Part shown: positions 8,401 to 14,143 of the stretch, in pieces
Layout: every line of letters begins with the position of its first letter
How positions within the stretch are numbered: the first letter of the stretch is position 1
From: JAJFTV01 sp036825755
Lineage (GTDB): Bacteria > Chloroflexota > Anaerolineae > Anaerolineales > Anaerolineaceae
DNA: 20,129 nt
NCBI GenBank assembly: GCA_036825755.1
Contig: DAISXR010000064.1
Coordinates: forward strand, 1-20,129
Reading direction: 5' to 3'
Translations under genes and position numbers: made by a program
The notes under the pieces: model-generated
Database searches by the model: none
What the model saw: the letters and a program-made list of their open reading frames with translations, nothing else
What the model was told of the DNA's origin: nothing

Positions 8401-9052
8401 TGCCATCAACCGCCAGAAGGCGCAGTTACGCCGTATGGGACCCATCAATCCGGATGCGCGTGTAGAGTACGAGGAAGTCAAATCCCGCTACGAAATGCTC
8501 ACCACTCAGATGGCAGATCTACAGAGCGCAGATGAGGATCTGCGCGAGGTGATCACGGAACTGGATGAATTGATGAAGGTGGAATTTCACCGCACATTTA
8601 AACAAGTAGCTGTCGAGTTTAAAGAAATGTTTACCAAGCTGTTCGGCGGTGGCTCGGCCCGTTTGATCCTGATGGATGAGGAAAATCCCACCGAAGGCGG
8701 GATCGAGATTGAAGCCACCATGCCCGGAAAGCGAAAACAGGGACTGGCTGTTCTTTCAGGCGGTGAACGCAGTCTGACCGCTGTAGCGCTGATTTTTGCC
8801 CTGCTGAAAGTTTCTCCCACACCGTTTTGTGTACTTGATGAGGTGGACGCTGCGCTGGATGAGGCCAATGTAGGGCGTTTTGGGGCGCTGCTGCGTGAGC
8901 TGAGCGAGCATACTCAATTTCTGGTCATCACACATAACCGTAACACCGTACAACTGGCTGATGTCATTTATGGCGTTACCATGGGCCGCGATTCATCCAG
9001 CCAGGTGATCAGCCTGATGATGAGCGAGGTCACCGAGACTTTGGTCAGTTAA
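5453..9052 (+). CDS. smc: Chromosome segregation ATPase SMC
   Basis: SMC dimers extrude and hold DNA loops and are needed for chromosome compaction and segregation with ScpA and ScpB. The 1199-residue chain has the complete architecture. Walker A GPNGSGKSN is at 33-41, the Q-loop IIGQG has Gln145, and a first coiled coil covers roughly 165-500. The hinge spans about 505-662, a second coiled coil about 675-1020, and the C-terminal head has LSGGERS at 1101-1107 and Walker B CVLDEVDAALDEAN with D1129 and E1130. The motif RPDERRDFFEEAAGI after the Q-loop is typical of true bacterial SMC and not of Rad50 or SbcC. The ATG at 5453 follows an AGAGG-like site and gives the standard opening. It is the last gene of the moaC operon; ftsY, a frequent follower, is absent and a terminator comes at once. 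Confidence 0.98.
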   Translation: MPSRLLSIELQGFKTFANRYKFEFPGVITCVVGPNGSGKSNVADSIRWVLGEQSYNLLRARKTEDMIFTGSAQRPRAGMASVTITFDNADNWFPLDFSELAITRRAYRDGQNEYFINNQKVRLKDIVELLAQAGVTPRTYTIIGQGLVDAALSLRPDERRDFFEEAAGITIHRKRREEALHRLDTTRRNLDRVKDILSELKPRVSSLERQAHRVIEQERLKADLKVLMKDWYGYQWHRTQDELTRSTEILRTQEEHLESIRGQKEIVDKEILAQQEEITRFRVDLSGWHQKSSAIHRQLDSVNRSIAVMEERVRSQDEQLHFLQSDLVRTQEEEIAISAQVEKQKSEAGQLRGEKDENARLLAETEKKYNALYRQKQDLSRERGILERQNNELETEKVRIKSQIMELNSQSERFVSTKEALDKERTDLSGKQDELSREVEGLRTQLTQIKTDLQKAAEEQKRNAEETAALEKELAQINAKHRELESARSKKTAQMEVFKSSISSNEHLSSGAKAFLKAVKGSSHADRVQSLVNSFSVQKGYEKAVAAGLGEYIDGLLLNTGSDLNEVLDVVRAREIGRVIVFLNRDQKAEQKPKWSEGAGILGPASQFVDVRQTNRVIESLLEEIVIVEDRQTALRLSNEVGRGVCVVTLNGEAFRGNAVVLGKDQRDGIFVIQQKMNDLSAEIEQITRQIDELTQDLSKKNSLLQKSTEKKKQQDAAVIELRKQQETVQLQNQKTELQYTRVVEQMNANENRMKDLDRQYGEIHQKLNNAQARLKEITEKAKTIAQQLQEKIRQIREINTDDTQVEVNHWRTRLAVSQRSIEEFDRRLKETMQRLESMANQKNNLTLRIASIEKEIQEARTKQEEAKAQVKELDADLAELTGHIQPTEQIVETLEKKIRKHLETQTALLQRLTVAERYVTQAQLDHSRRTDELDKLRGRIEDDFGLVNFEYQGQITGQTPLPLNGLVDDLPMVKELPKEMEDAINRQKAQLRRMGPINPDARVEYEEVKSRYEMLTTQMADLQSADEDLREVITELDELMKVEFHRTFKQVAVEFKEMFTKLFGGGSARLILMDEENPTEGGIEIEATMPGKRKQGLAVLSGGERSLTAVALIFALLKVSPTPFCVLDEVDAALDEANVGRFGALLRELSEHTQFLVITHNRNTVQLADVIYGVTMGRDSSSQVISLMMSEVTETLVS

Positions 9053-9054
9053 AT

Positions 9055-9100
9055 AAAACAGCGGTGATCCGGGTGGTTTCACCTTGATCACCGCTGTTTT
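9055..9100. terminator. Bidirectional hairpin terminator between smc and the isomerase gene
   Basis: A perfect 15-bp inverted repeat (9055-9069 with 9086-9100, core ACAGCGGTGATC) surrounds a 16-base loop that holds a further 4-bp GGTG/CACC stem. A T-run follows on the plus strand and T-rich sequence follows on the minus strand. It therefore fits as terminator for smc and for the converging peptidylprolyl isomerase operon. Confidence 0.92.
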
Positions 9101-9114
9101 TGTTTAATCCAGAA

Positions 9115-10488
9115 CTACGGTTGGGGAGTTGCGACGATCATTTCGGGCGGGATAACAGGCGTCAGGGGTACATCGTTGACCCAGTTATCCAAGATTTTGA
9201 CCGAATCTTTGGCGGTTAATTCATCCAGCCATTTGCTGAAAACCTGATCCTTGCTGGTCTGCAGTGCTGACTGGGTCAGAGGGCGAACTTCATGGCCCAG
9301 CACCTGAATGATGTGATAACCGTAATCAGATTGTACCGGTTCGCTGATCTCACCGATTTTCAGACTGAAGGCTGCTTCTTCGAAGCTGGCTACCATCTGA
9401 CCGTGAGAGAACCAGCCTAAATCGCCGCCGGTATATTTATTGCTTTCATCGGTTGAGTATTCTTCCGCGAGGGCTGCCCAATCTGCGCCATCGTTCAACT
9501 TTTGCAGTACTTCCTTGGCGGTTGCTTCATCTGCCACTAAAATGTGACGTGCCCACACCTGTTCCTGTTCACTCTTCACATCCGCAGTTATTTGTTCATA
9601 GACTTTTTCGCGGAGGACAGAATAGCGGAACAGTTTATCGAGATCGGCGCGGGTAAAGTTGATGTCAGCCATCCCTTCAATTACTGCATCCCGTTCACCT
9701 TCAAAACCCTGGTAGGTATACTCGGTGGCTGTTGCGGTAGGCTCCAATGTGGCAGTGGCTGTGCCTTCATCCACCACAGCTTCTGTCGCGGCGGGTTCCG
9801 TGGCTTCTGCAGCAGTACTCTCAACAGTAGCGTCAGGCGTCTGTTGTGCCTGTGTGGCAGTAGGTGTTACCTCTTCGGTGGGGGGAATTTCCGTATTCGT
9901 CGGGGTGGGTGATACAAGGGCATATTGTTCCGCCGAAAGGGTGGATGTGACAAACGGCGTGGCGGTGAGGGTGGGTGTGGGAGTGCCATTGGCATAATAC
10001 CCAAACTGTTCCTCAATCGCTTTGTCAATCTCCTCTTGAGAAACGGTGATCCCATTTTCTTCAGCATACTGGGCAATCGCCACATTATCGACCATGTTTT
10101 GCAGAACATCCTGGCCGAAGGTGACCTTGTTTTCTTCAGAAAGTGAATTCTCAATGCTTTGAAGATTGCCGAGGAACGATGAACCCATTTGAGCGCCAAA
10201 TGCATTATAGAGCTGGGCGTAGCTGGAATAAGTCTGTATCTGCTGGTAGCGCTGGAATTGAACTTCTTCCTGGAAATCCTTCAAAGAGATCCGTTCACCG
10301 TTCACATTGGCAACGGTTTTCATTCCCTTAAAGACCAGTTCGTACGACAAACCGAAAACAACCAGACCGATCACCACCGCAAGAACGACAATCGTGCCGC
10401 CAATGATGTAGCTTCGCTGCCGTTGTTCTCGGTGCAGGCGCGTCATTTCTTTTCTGGTTACAACTTTTTTCTTCGTTTCCTTGGCCAT
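9115..10488 (-). CDS. Membrane-anchored peptidylprolyl isomerase (parvulin/PrsA-like)
   Basis: This 457-residue protein resembles extracytoplasmic foldases of the PrsA/SurA type. A basic cytoplasmic N-terminus precedes one transmembrane anchor (about 27-50), with no lipobox cysteine. A SurA_N-like helical domain follows (about 57-165, beginning VANVNGERISLKDFQ). The parvulin rotamase domain is at about 308-400, with ARHILVADEATAKEVL, the GGDLGWFSHGQMV block and DYGYHIIQVLG. Between them lies a roughly 90-residue insert (168-258) made almost only of Thr, Pro, Ala, Glu and Ser, absent from PrsA of model species and probably a flexible linker outside the membrane. The gene follows rpsR by 63 bases in the same direction, so it probably shares the rpsF operon transcript. 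Only a weak GAGAG site precedes the ATG. Confidence 0.9.
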   Translation of the reverse strand: MAKETKKKVVTRKEMTRLHREQRQRSYIIGGTIVVLAVVIGLVVFGLSYELVFKGMKTVANVNGERISLKDFQEEVQFQRYQQIQTYSSYAQLYNAFGAQMGSSFLGNLQSIENSLSEENKVTFGQDVLQNMVDNVAIAQYAEENGITVSQEEIDKAIEEQFGYYANGTPTPTLTATPFVTSTLSAEQYALVSPTPTNTEIPPTEEVTPTATQAQQTPDATVESTAAEATEPAATEAVVDEGTATATLEPTATATEYTYQGFEGERDAVIEGMADINFTRADLDKLFRYSVLREKVYEQITADVKSEQEQVWARHILVADEATAKEVLQKLNDGADWAALAEEYSTDESNKYTGGDLGWFSHGQMVASFEEAAFSLKIGEISEPVQSDYGYHIIQVLGHEVRPLTQSALQTSKDQVFSKWLDELTAKDSVKILDNWVNDVPLTPVIPPEMIVATPQP

Positions 10489-10515
10489 ATCGACTCTCGT
10501 GATATTGATGAATGA

Positions 10516-10543
10516 GCTGGCACCTCAACACAGAGATGCCAGC
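10516..10543 (-). other. Hairpin between rpsR and the isomerase gene
   Basis: GCTGGCA (10516-10522) pairs with TGCCAGC (10537-10543), and CTC/GAG extends the stem after one mismatch. No T-run follows in the direction of transcription, so it is not a standard terminator. It may limit read-through or stabilise the 3' end of the ribosomal part of the transcript; the role is unknown. Confidence 0.4.
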
Positions 10544-10551
10544 ATAATGCC

Positions 10552-10833
10552 TTAGCGGATAACGTTCTGCCAGGGTTCAGCGGTAAACGGCAGAAGGGCG
10601 ATATGACGGGCGCGTTTGATCTCGCGGGCCAGGGCGCGTTGATGACGCGCGCAGGTACCGGTCTGGCGACGTGGGCGGATCTTTCCATCCTCAGTCACCA
10701 TGCGTTTCAGCATATCAACTTCTTTGTAATTAATTTTGATCGATTTATCGGCGCAAAATTGGCAGAATTTTGGACGGGCAACATACCGTCGCCGGCCGCC
10801 ATCGCCTTCCTGTCCGATCATATTGTCACTCAT
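10552..10833 (-). CDS. rpsR: 30S ribosomal protein bS18
   Basis: bS18 binds the platform of the 30S subunit as a heterodimer with bS6. The 93 residues include the core KEVDMLKRMVTEDGKIRPRR and the RNA-binding end TCARHQRALAREIKRARHIALLP. It is the cysteine-containing form: CQFC near residue 24 plus the Cys and His of TCARH give a plausible zinc site, whereas many species have lost these cysteines. The ATG at 10833 follows AAGAGGTG at good spacing. It comes ten bases after ssb in the classical order rpsF-ssb-rpsR; rplI, often next, is replaced here by the isomerase gene. Confidence 0.97.
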   Translation of the reverse strand: MSDNMIGQEGDGGRRRYVARPKFCQFCADKSIKINYKEVDMLKRMVTEDGKIRPRRQTGTCARHQRALAREIKRARHIALLPFTAEPWQNVIR

Positions 10834-10843
10834 ATTTCACCTC

Positions 10844-11242
10844 TTAAAAACTGATTTCGTTCAGATCTAAATTCATCAGATCTTCGCCGGCTGTTTCCTC
10901 GGAATCACCCGATGAAGAAAGAAACAGCACATCCAGGGCATGAATTTCTACGGAATTATGCTTGATCCCATCACGATCTTCCCACTGCCGGGATTGAAGT
11001 CTTCCTTCCACATAGACCTGGCATCCCTTTTCAAACTGCTGACTGCAGGATTCGGCCAGATTGCCGAATGCGACGATGTGGAAACGTTCGGTATCCGAAT
11101 GTTTTTCACCATCGGAAGTCACCCAGTTGCGATTGGTTTCCAGCAAAAAGGTAGTCACCGGTCTGCCGGAAGGGGTGTATCGCATTTCGGGTTCTCGTAG
11201 AACTTCACCGATGAGAAGGACTTTATTAAGACTCCGGTTCAT
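10844..11242 (-). CDS. ssb: Single-stranded DNA-binding protein
   Basis: SSB coats single-stranded DNA in replication, repair and recombination and recruits partners through its C-terminal tip. The OB fold covers about residues 1-105 (start MNRSLNKVLLIGEVLREPEMRY in two blocks, then FHIVAFGNLAE and VYVEGRLQSRQW). The tail is short and acidic and ends DLNEISF, a variant of the usual DDDIPF tip that keeps the terminal Phe and nearby acidic residues. At 132 residues it lacks the long glycine-rich linker of E. coli SSB. AGGAG sits eight bases before the ATG. It lies between rpsF and rpsR, the standard location. Confidence 0.96.
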   Translation of the reverse strand: MNRSLNKVLLIGEVLREPEMRYTPSGRPVTTFLLETNRNWVTSDGEKHSDTERFHIVAFGNLAESCSQQFEKGCQVYVEGRLQSRQWEDRDGIKHNSVEIHALDVLFLSSSGDSEETAGEDLMNLDLNEISF

Positions 11243-11279
11243 ATTCTCACTCCTGGATTAACAGCAACTTACTGGATCC

Positions 11280-11567
11280 TCAATCTTCCACGACAGTGAC
11301 AAGGAAGCGAATGATGGGTTCTGTAATACGGAAGTTGCGTTCCAATTCGCCGATCGCGGCAGGTTCAATCTCGGCATTGAGGAGTACGTACTGACCTTCA
11401 CGCTGTTTTTTGATCGCGTAGGCCATGCGTCGTTTTCCCCAGATGTCTTCCTTTGTAACTGAGCCGTTTGCATCGGTGATCCAGCCTTTTACTTTTGAAA
11501 CGACGTCTTTCAGGCTCGTTTCATCCAGATCAGGATGGACAATGAATACAATCTCATAATTACGCAT
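11280..11567 (-). CDS. rpsF: 30S ribosomal protein bS6
   Basis: bS6 assembles into the 30S platform with bS18. The 95 residues begin MRNYEIVFIVHPDLDE, the standard bS6 opening, and continue with WGKRRMAYAIKKQREGQY and the C-terminal RNFRITEPIIRFLV. The ATG at 11565-11567 was chosen over a start 11 codons upstream, because the family begins here and AAGGAG lies ten bases ahead. That Shine-Dalgarno is partly enclosed in the leader hairpin described separately, which suggests feedback by the bS6:bS18 dimer. It is the first gene of the rpsF-ssb-rpsR-isomerase operon. Confidence 0.97.
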   Translation of the reverse strand: MRNYEIVFIVHPDLDETSLKDVVSKVKGWITDANGSVTKEDIWGKRRMAYAIKKQREGQYVLLNAEIEPAAIGELERNFRITEPIIRFLVTVVED

Positions 11568-11579
11568 CGCTGAATATCT

Positions 11580-11634
11580 CCTTTCCTTGGGATTACCCAT
11601 GTTTCACATCGTGGATGGATCATGGGCGGAAAGG
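11580..11634 (-). promoter_or_regulatory. rpsF leader: S6:S18-binding-motif-like structure over the Shine-Dalgarno
   Basis: In the rpsF mRNA sense, CCTTTCC (from 11634 to 11628) pairs with GGAAAGG (11586 to 11580), the latter containing part of the Shine-Dalgarno. Inside it, CCCATG (11626-11621) pairs with CATGGG (11601-11596) to form a hairpin. A CCG (11629-11627) stands at the junction between lower stem and hairpin. A CCG bulge flanked by a stem and a hairpin is the known feature of the bS6:bS18 autoregulatory mRNA motif, which mimics 16S rRNA. The pairing is seen directly; the regulatory role is inferred. Confidence 0.6.
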
Positions 11635-11671
11635 CAGCAGGCATGGTTAGCTCTACTGACTTTATCGGCCA

Positions 11672-11700
11672 ATTCTAGCACAGAACTGCGTGGCTGACCA
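11672..11700 (-). promoter_or_regulatory. Promoter of the rpsF operon
   Basis: TGGTCA (11695-11700) and TAGAAT (11672-11677) are spaced 17 bases apart on the minus strand, and a TGC directly before the -10 makes it an extended -10 element. Transcription would start near 11665, giving a leader of about 100 nt that contains the folded motif at 11580-11634. Confidence 0.7.
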
Positions 11701-11774
11701 GTCCGATATGCGGACTAATTTCAAGTCATCTCATCTTCATTGCAGCAGATACACCGGAGAACAATACTCTGGAC

Positions 11775-11780
11775 TATAAT
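11775..11780 (+). promoter_or_regulatory. Candidate -10 box of trmI
   Basis: A perfect TATAAT lies 39 bases before the TTG start of trmI. No convincing -35 hexamer is found at 16-18 bases. The assignment rests on position and on the -10 match only. Confidence 0.4.
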
Positions 11781-11819
11781 CTGTCATCAAACAGGAAAGA
11801 CAACAAGAGGAAAAATTCA

Positions 11820-12680
11820 TTGAACTGGTATAACACGGGTACCCACGCAAAAGATGGAGATCTGGCTCAACTGGCCAGTATAGGTCACAAGAATTTTATC
11901 ATTCGTTTGAAAGCCGGAACAGTATTTCAATCTCATAAGGGCATCATTCCCCACGATGAGATGATCGGGTTACCCTGGGGATCTCAGGTTGTCAGTCACA
12001 AAGGCAGCCCGTTTTTTCTGCTGCAGCCGTCCTTTGCCGATTTGCTGATCGAGACACCGCGCACTACTCAAATACTATATCCAAAGGATATCGGGTTTGT
12101 TATGGTCAGCCTGGGGGTGATGCCTGGATTGCATGTGGTGGAGGCCGGAACAGGTTCAGGCGCGCTGACTTGCGCGTTTGCCAGTTTGGTCGGTGAAACC
12201 GGTAAGGTAACCAGTTATGAAGCCAAGCCGGATTTTCAGAACCTGGCTCGCAAAAATCTGGACCGGTTGGGTCTGCTTGATCGGGTGGATCTGAAGCTGC
12301 GCAATATCAGCGAGGGTTTTGATGAACGTGACGCCGATGTGCTGTTTTTGGATGTACCGGATCCTTACAATTATCTTGGACAGGTCAAATCAACCCTGAA
12401 ACCAGGTGGTTTTTTTGGCAGCATTTTACCCACCACCAACCAGGTTTCTTTATTATTGATCGAACTGAAGCGGAATGGATTCATTTTTATTGAGGTGTGC
12501 GAGATCATGCTGCGGTATTACAAACCCGAACCTGCGCGTCTCCGGCCGGTGGACAGGATGGTGGCACATACCGGGTTCCTGATTTTTGCCCGACCTGTTC
12601 TGCAGCCTCTCCTGGAAGAGGGTGCCCCAACAGACACAGAATCCATTGAAACAATCGAAGAGGACCCCGATCTGCTGTGA
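11820..12680 (+). CDS. trmI: tRNA (adenine-N1)-methyltransferase, TrmI type
   Basis: TrmI methylates N1 of adenosine 58 in the T-loop of tRNA using S-adenosylmethionine. The N-terminal beta domain has KDGDLAQLAS and FIIRLKAGTVFQSHKG, then TTQILYPKD (about 82-90), a family hallmark. The Rossmann domain shows motif I VVEAGTGSGALT (106-117), the ribose-binding acidic residue in TSYEAKPDF (E134), and LDVPDP (178-182). RPVDRMVAHTGFLIFARP (242-259) is the C-terminal signature. The start is a TTG at 11820, with AAGAGG nine bases ahead; the next ATG would delete the conserved beta domain. The C-terminus is a short acidic tail. The stop overlaps the GTG of the Nudix gene by four bases (GTGA), so the two are probably co-translated. 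Confidence 0.9.
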   Translation: MNWYNTGTHAKDGDLAQLASIGHKNFIIRLKAGTVFQSHKGIIPHDEMIGLPWGSQVVSHKGSPFFLLQPSFADLLIETPRTTQILYPKDIGFVMVSLGVMPGLHVVEAGTGSGALTCAFASLVGETGKVTSYEAKPDFQNLARKNLDRLGLLDRVDLKLRNISEGFDERDADVLFLDVPDPYNYLGQVKSTLKPGGFFGSILPTTNQVSLLLIELKRNGFIFIEVCEIMLRYYKPEPARLRPVDRMVAHTGFLIFARPVLQPLLEEGAPTDTESIETIEEDPDLL

Positions 12681-13267
12681 GCCTTGCTTCACATCCGCTA
12701 TCGGCGGAGGAGATTGCTCAAATTTTGAGCGTTAGGCCGGCAGAGACCTCACGGGTGTGGGGGATCGCCAATCAGGCCGCCGTCCTGGTGCCGCTCTTGA
12801 GGCTGGACCGGGCGTGGCATCTTCTGTTAACCCAGCGGACCCATTCGATTGCCACTCATAAGGGGCAAATTTCCTTTCCCGGTGGAAGGGCGGAAGTAGA
12901 AGATGCCATACCTGAGGGCACCGCTTTACGCGAAACCTGGGAGGAAGTGGGCATTGGCGAAAAAGATATTCACCTGGCCGGCCGGTTGGACAACTTTGTC
13001 ACCCATTACGGAGTGGTGATTACGCCGGTAGTTGGCATCATTCAATGGCCAGTGGAGTTAACCCTCTCAAGTGATGAGGTCAGCCGGGTGTTTACGGTTC
13101 CCCTCTCCTGGTTTGCTGATGAGGAAAACCTGGAAACCCGGATCCATGTTGAACCCGATGGTTTTCAACGAGAGGTGTTTTATTACCGCGAATATGAAAG
13201 CGACGTGGTGTGGGGCATCACTGCACACATCATTGAGAATCTGGTTCACATCCTCAATTTGAGATAA
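12677..13267 (+). CDS. Nudix hydrolase, CoA diphosphatase (NudL-like)
   Basis: Members of this Nudix subgroup split coenzyme A and its derivatives into 4'-phosphopantetheine and 3',5'-ADP. The subgroup hallmark LLTQRTHSIATHKGQISFPGG is seen in two adjacent pieces at about residues 50-70. The Nudix box follows at 69-93 and ends ALRETWEEVGI, with the metal-binding REtwEE residues at 85-90. As in E. coli NudL, its spacing departs slightly from the textbook box. Later blocks VVITPVVGII and WGITAHIIENL also match that subgroup. The start is GTG at 12677 inside the trmI stop (GTGA). At 196 residues the length is normal. Substrate is inferred from family only. Confidence 0.88.
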   Translation: MSLASHPLSAEEIAQILSVRPAETSRVWGIANQAAVLVPLLRLDRAWHLLLTQRTHSIATHKGQISFPGGRAEVEDAIPEGTALRETWEEVGIGEKDIHLAGRLDNFVTHYGVVITPVVGIIQWPVELTLSSDEVSRVFTVPLSWFADEENLETRIHVEPDGFQREVFYYREYESDVVWGITAHIIENLVHILNLR

Positions 13268-13296
13268 AAAAAGAGTACGGGCAAAACCCGTACTCT
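13266..13296 (-). terminator. Intrinsic terminator of rplY
   Basis: A perfect 10-bp stem, AGAGTACGGG (13272-13281) with CCCGTACTCT (13287-13296), encloses a 5-base loop. Read on the minus strand it is followed by seven U residues, a canonical terminator for rplY. It lies just past the Nudix stop and may also stop plus-strand transcripts, with a poorer tail. Confidence 0.92.
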
Positions 13297-13336
13297 GTTA
13301 TCCACTTTACTGATCGAAAACGCTTTCGTTTGAGAG

Positions 13337-13975
13337 CTAGTCTTCGACTTCTTCCTTTTTGCCTTTTTCAATGACTTCCGGTTCCTCTGCGCCGCCTTCA
13401 GTCTCTTCAGCAGCCTCTTCGGCTACAGCGGAGGTTACACTGACGATGATTTCTTCAGGATCAGCAAGCAGTTGAACACCGGCCGGAACCTGAAGATCAC
13501 CGACGCAAATACGGCTGCCGATGGTGGTCAGGCTGGAGATATCCACGAAGAATGATTCGGGCAGGTCGGCGGGCAGGGCTTCCACCTCAACCTCGGATAT
13601 GACCTGATCAGCCACACCGTTGAAGTCACGCACGGCGGGGGCTTTACCGGTCAGATGGATCTGAACGTAAGCGCGAAGCTTTTCGGTCATGGAGACGACC
13701 TGGAAATCAACGTGCAAAAAGCTGGCCTTGAGATAGTCACGCTGTTTATCGCGGACAATGGCATTCAGCATTTCGCCGTCCAGATCAATTTTGACGATGC
13801 TGGAGCTGGTCAGGTCAAACAACTGACGGCTGGCTTCACGCATGTCGAGGGTGATGGCGCGCGGTTCAAAGCCGTGACCATATAATACGGCAGGCAGCTT
13901 TCCTTCACGACGCAGGGCTTTTACTTGTTTTCCCTTAACATCACGTTTGGTTGCTTTGAAAACAACACTTTCCAT
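13337..13975 (-). CDS. rplY: 50S ribosomal protein bL25, CTC/TL5 family
   Basis: bL25 binds 5S rRNA. This is the long CTC/TL5-type version of 212 residues. The N-terminal 5S-binding domain is at about 1-95 (FKATKRDVKGKQVKALR, then GKLPAVLYGHG). The C-terminal beta domain follows (about 96-185, with VEVEALPADLPESFFVDIS and DLQVPAGVQLL). An acidic Glu-rich tail (about 187-212) ends the chain. The ATG at 13973-13975 was preferred to an upstream start because AAGGAAGG lies five bases ahead and the family begins here. A strong promoter lies about 80 bases upstream and a terminator directly downstream, so it is probably a single-gene unit. The CTC name refers to B. subtilis general stress protein Ctc; no stress-type promoter was recognised here. 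Confidence 0.95.
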   Translation of the reverse strand: MESVVFKATKRDVKGKQVKALRREGKLPAVLYGHGFEPRAITLDMREASRQLFDLTSSSIVKIDLDGEMLNAIVRDKQRDYLKASFLHVDFQVVSMTEKLRAYVQIHLTGKAPAVRDFNGVADQVISEVEVEALPADLPESFFVDISSLTTIGSRICVGDLQVPAGVQLLADPEEIIVSVTSAVAEEAAEETEGGAEEPEVIEKGKKEEVED

Positions 13976-14057
13976 TAATACCTTCCTTTGGGCGCCTCTC
14001 ACCGTGTCGCAAGGTTACCTTCGCCCGGTTAAAAATTTTGGTGAACGACAGGGTCTG

Positions 14058-14086
14058 ATTTTAGCCGTGTTTGCTGACTGCGTCAA
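14058..14086 (-). promoter_or_regulatory. Promoter of rplY
   Basis: TTGACG (14081-14086) and TAAAAT (14058-14063) stand 17 bases apart on the minus strand, each one base off the sigma-70 consensus. Transcription would begin near 14051, giving a leader of about 75 nt before the rplY ATG. It is the best promoter match in the window. Confidence 0.78.
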
Positions 14087-14110
14087 GCCGTTCGGTCAGA
14101 AGAGCGGTGT

Positions 14111-14141
14111 CAGCGTAGAGCGCTGCCGTCAAATAAGACGG
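14111..14141 (-). other. Two abutting hairpins just after glpK
   Basis: CAGCG/CGCTG (14111-14125, 5-base loop) and CCGTC/GACGG (14126-14141, 6-base loop) lie side by side right after the glpK stop and before the rplY promoter. There is no T-run, so they are not a standard terminator. They may protect the glpK mRNA end or act as a weak terminator. Confidence 0.35.
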
Positions 14142-14143
14142 GA

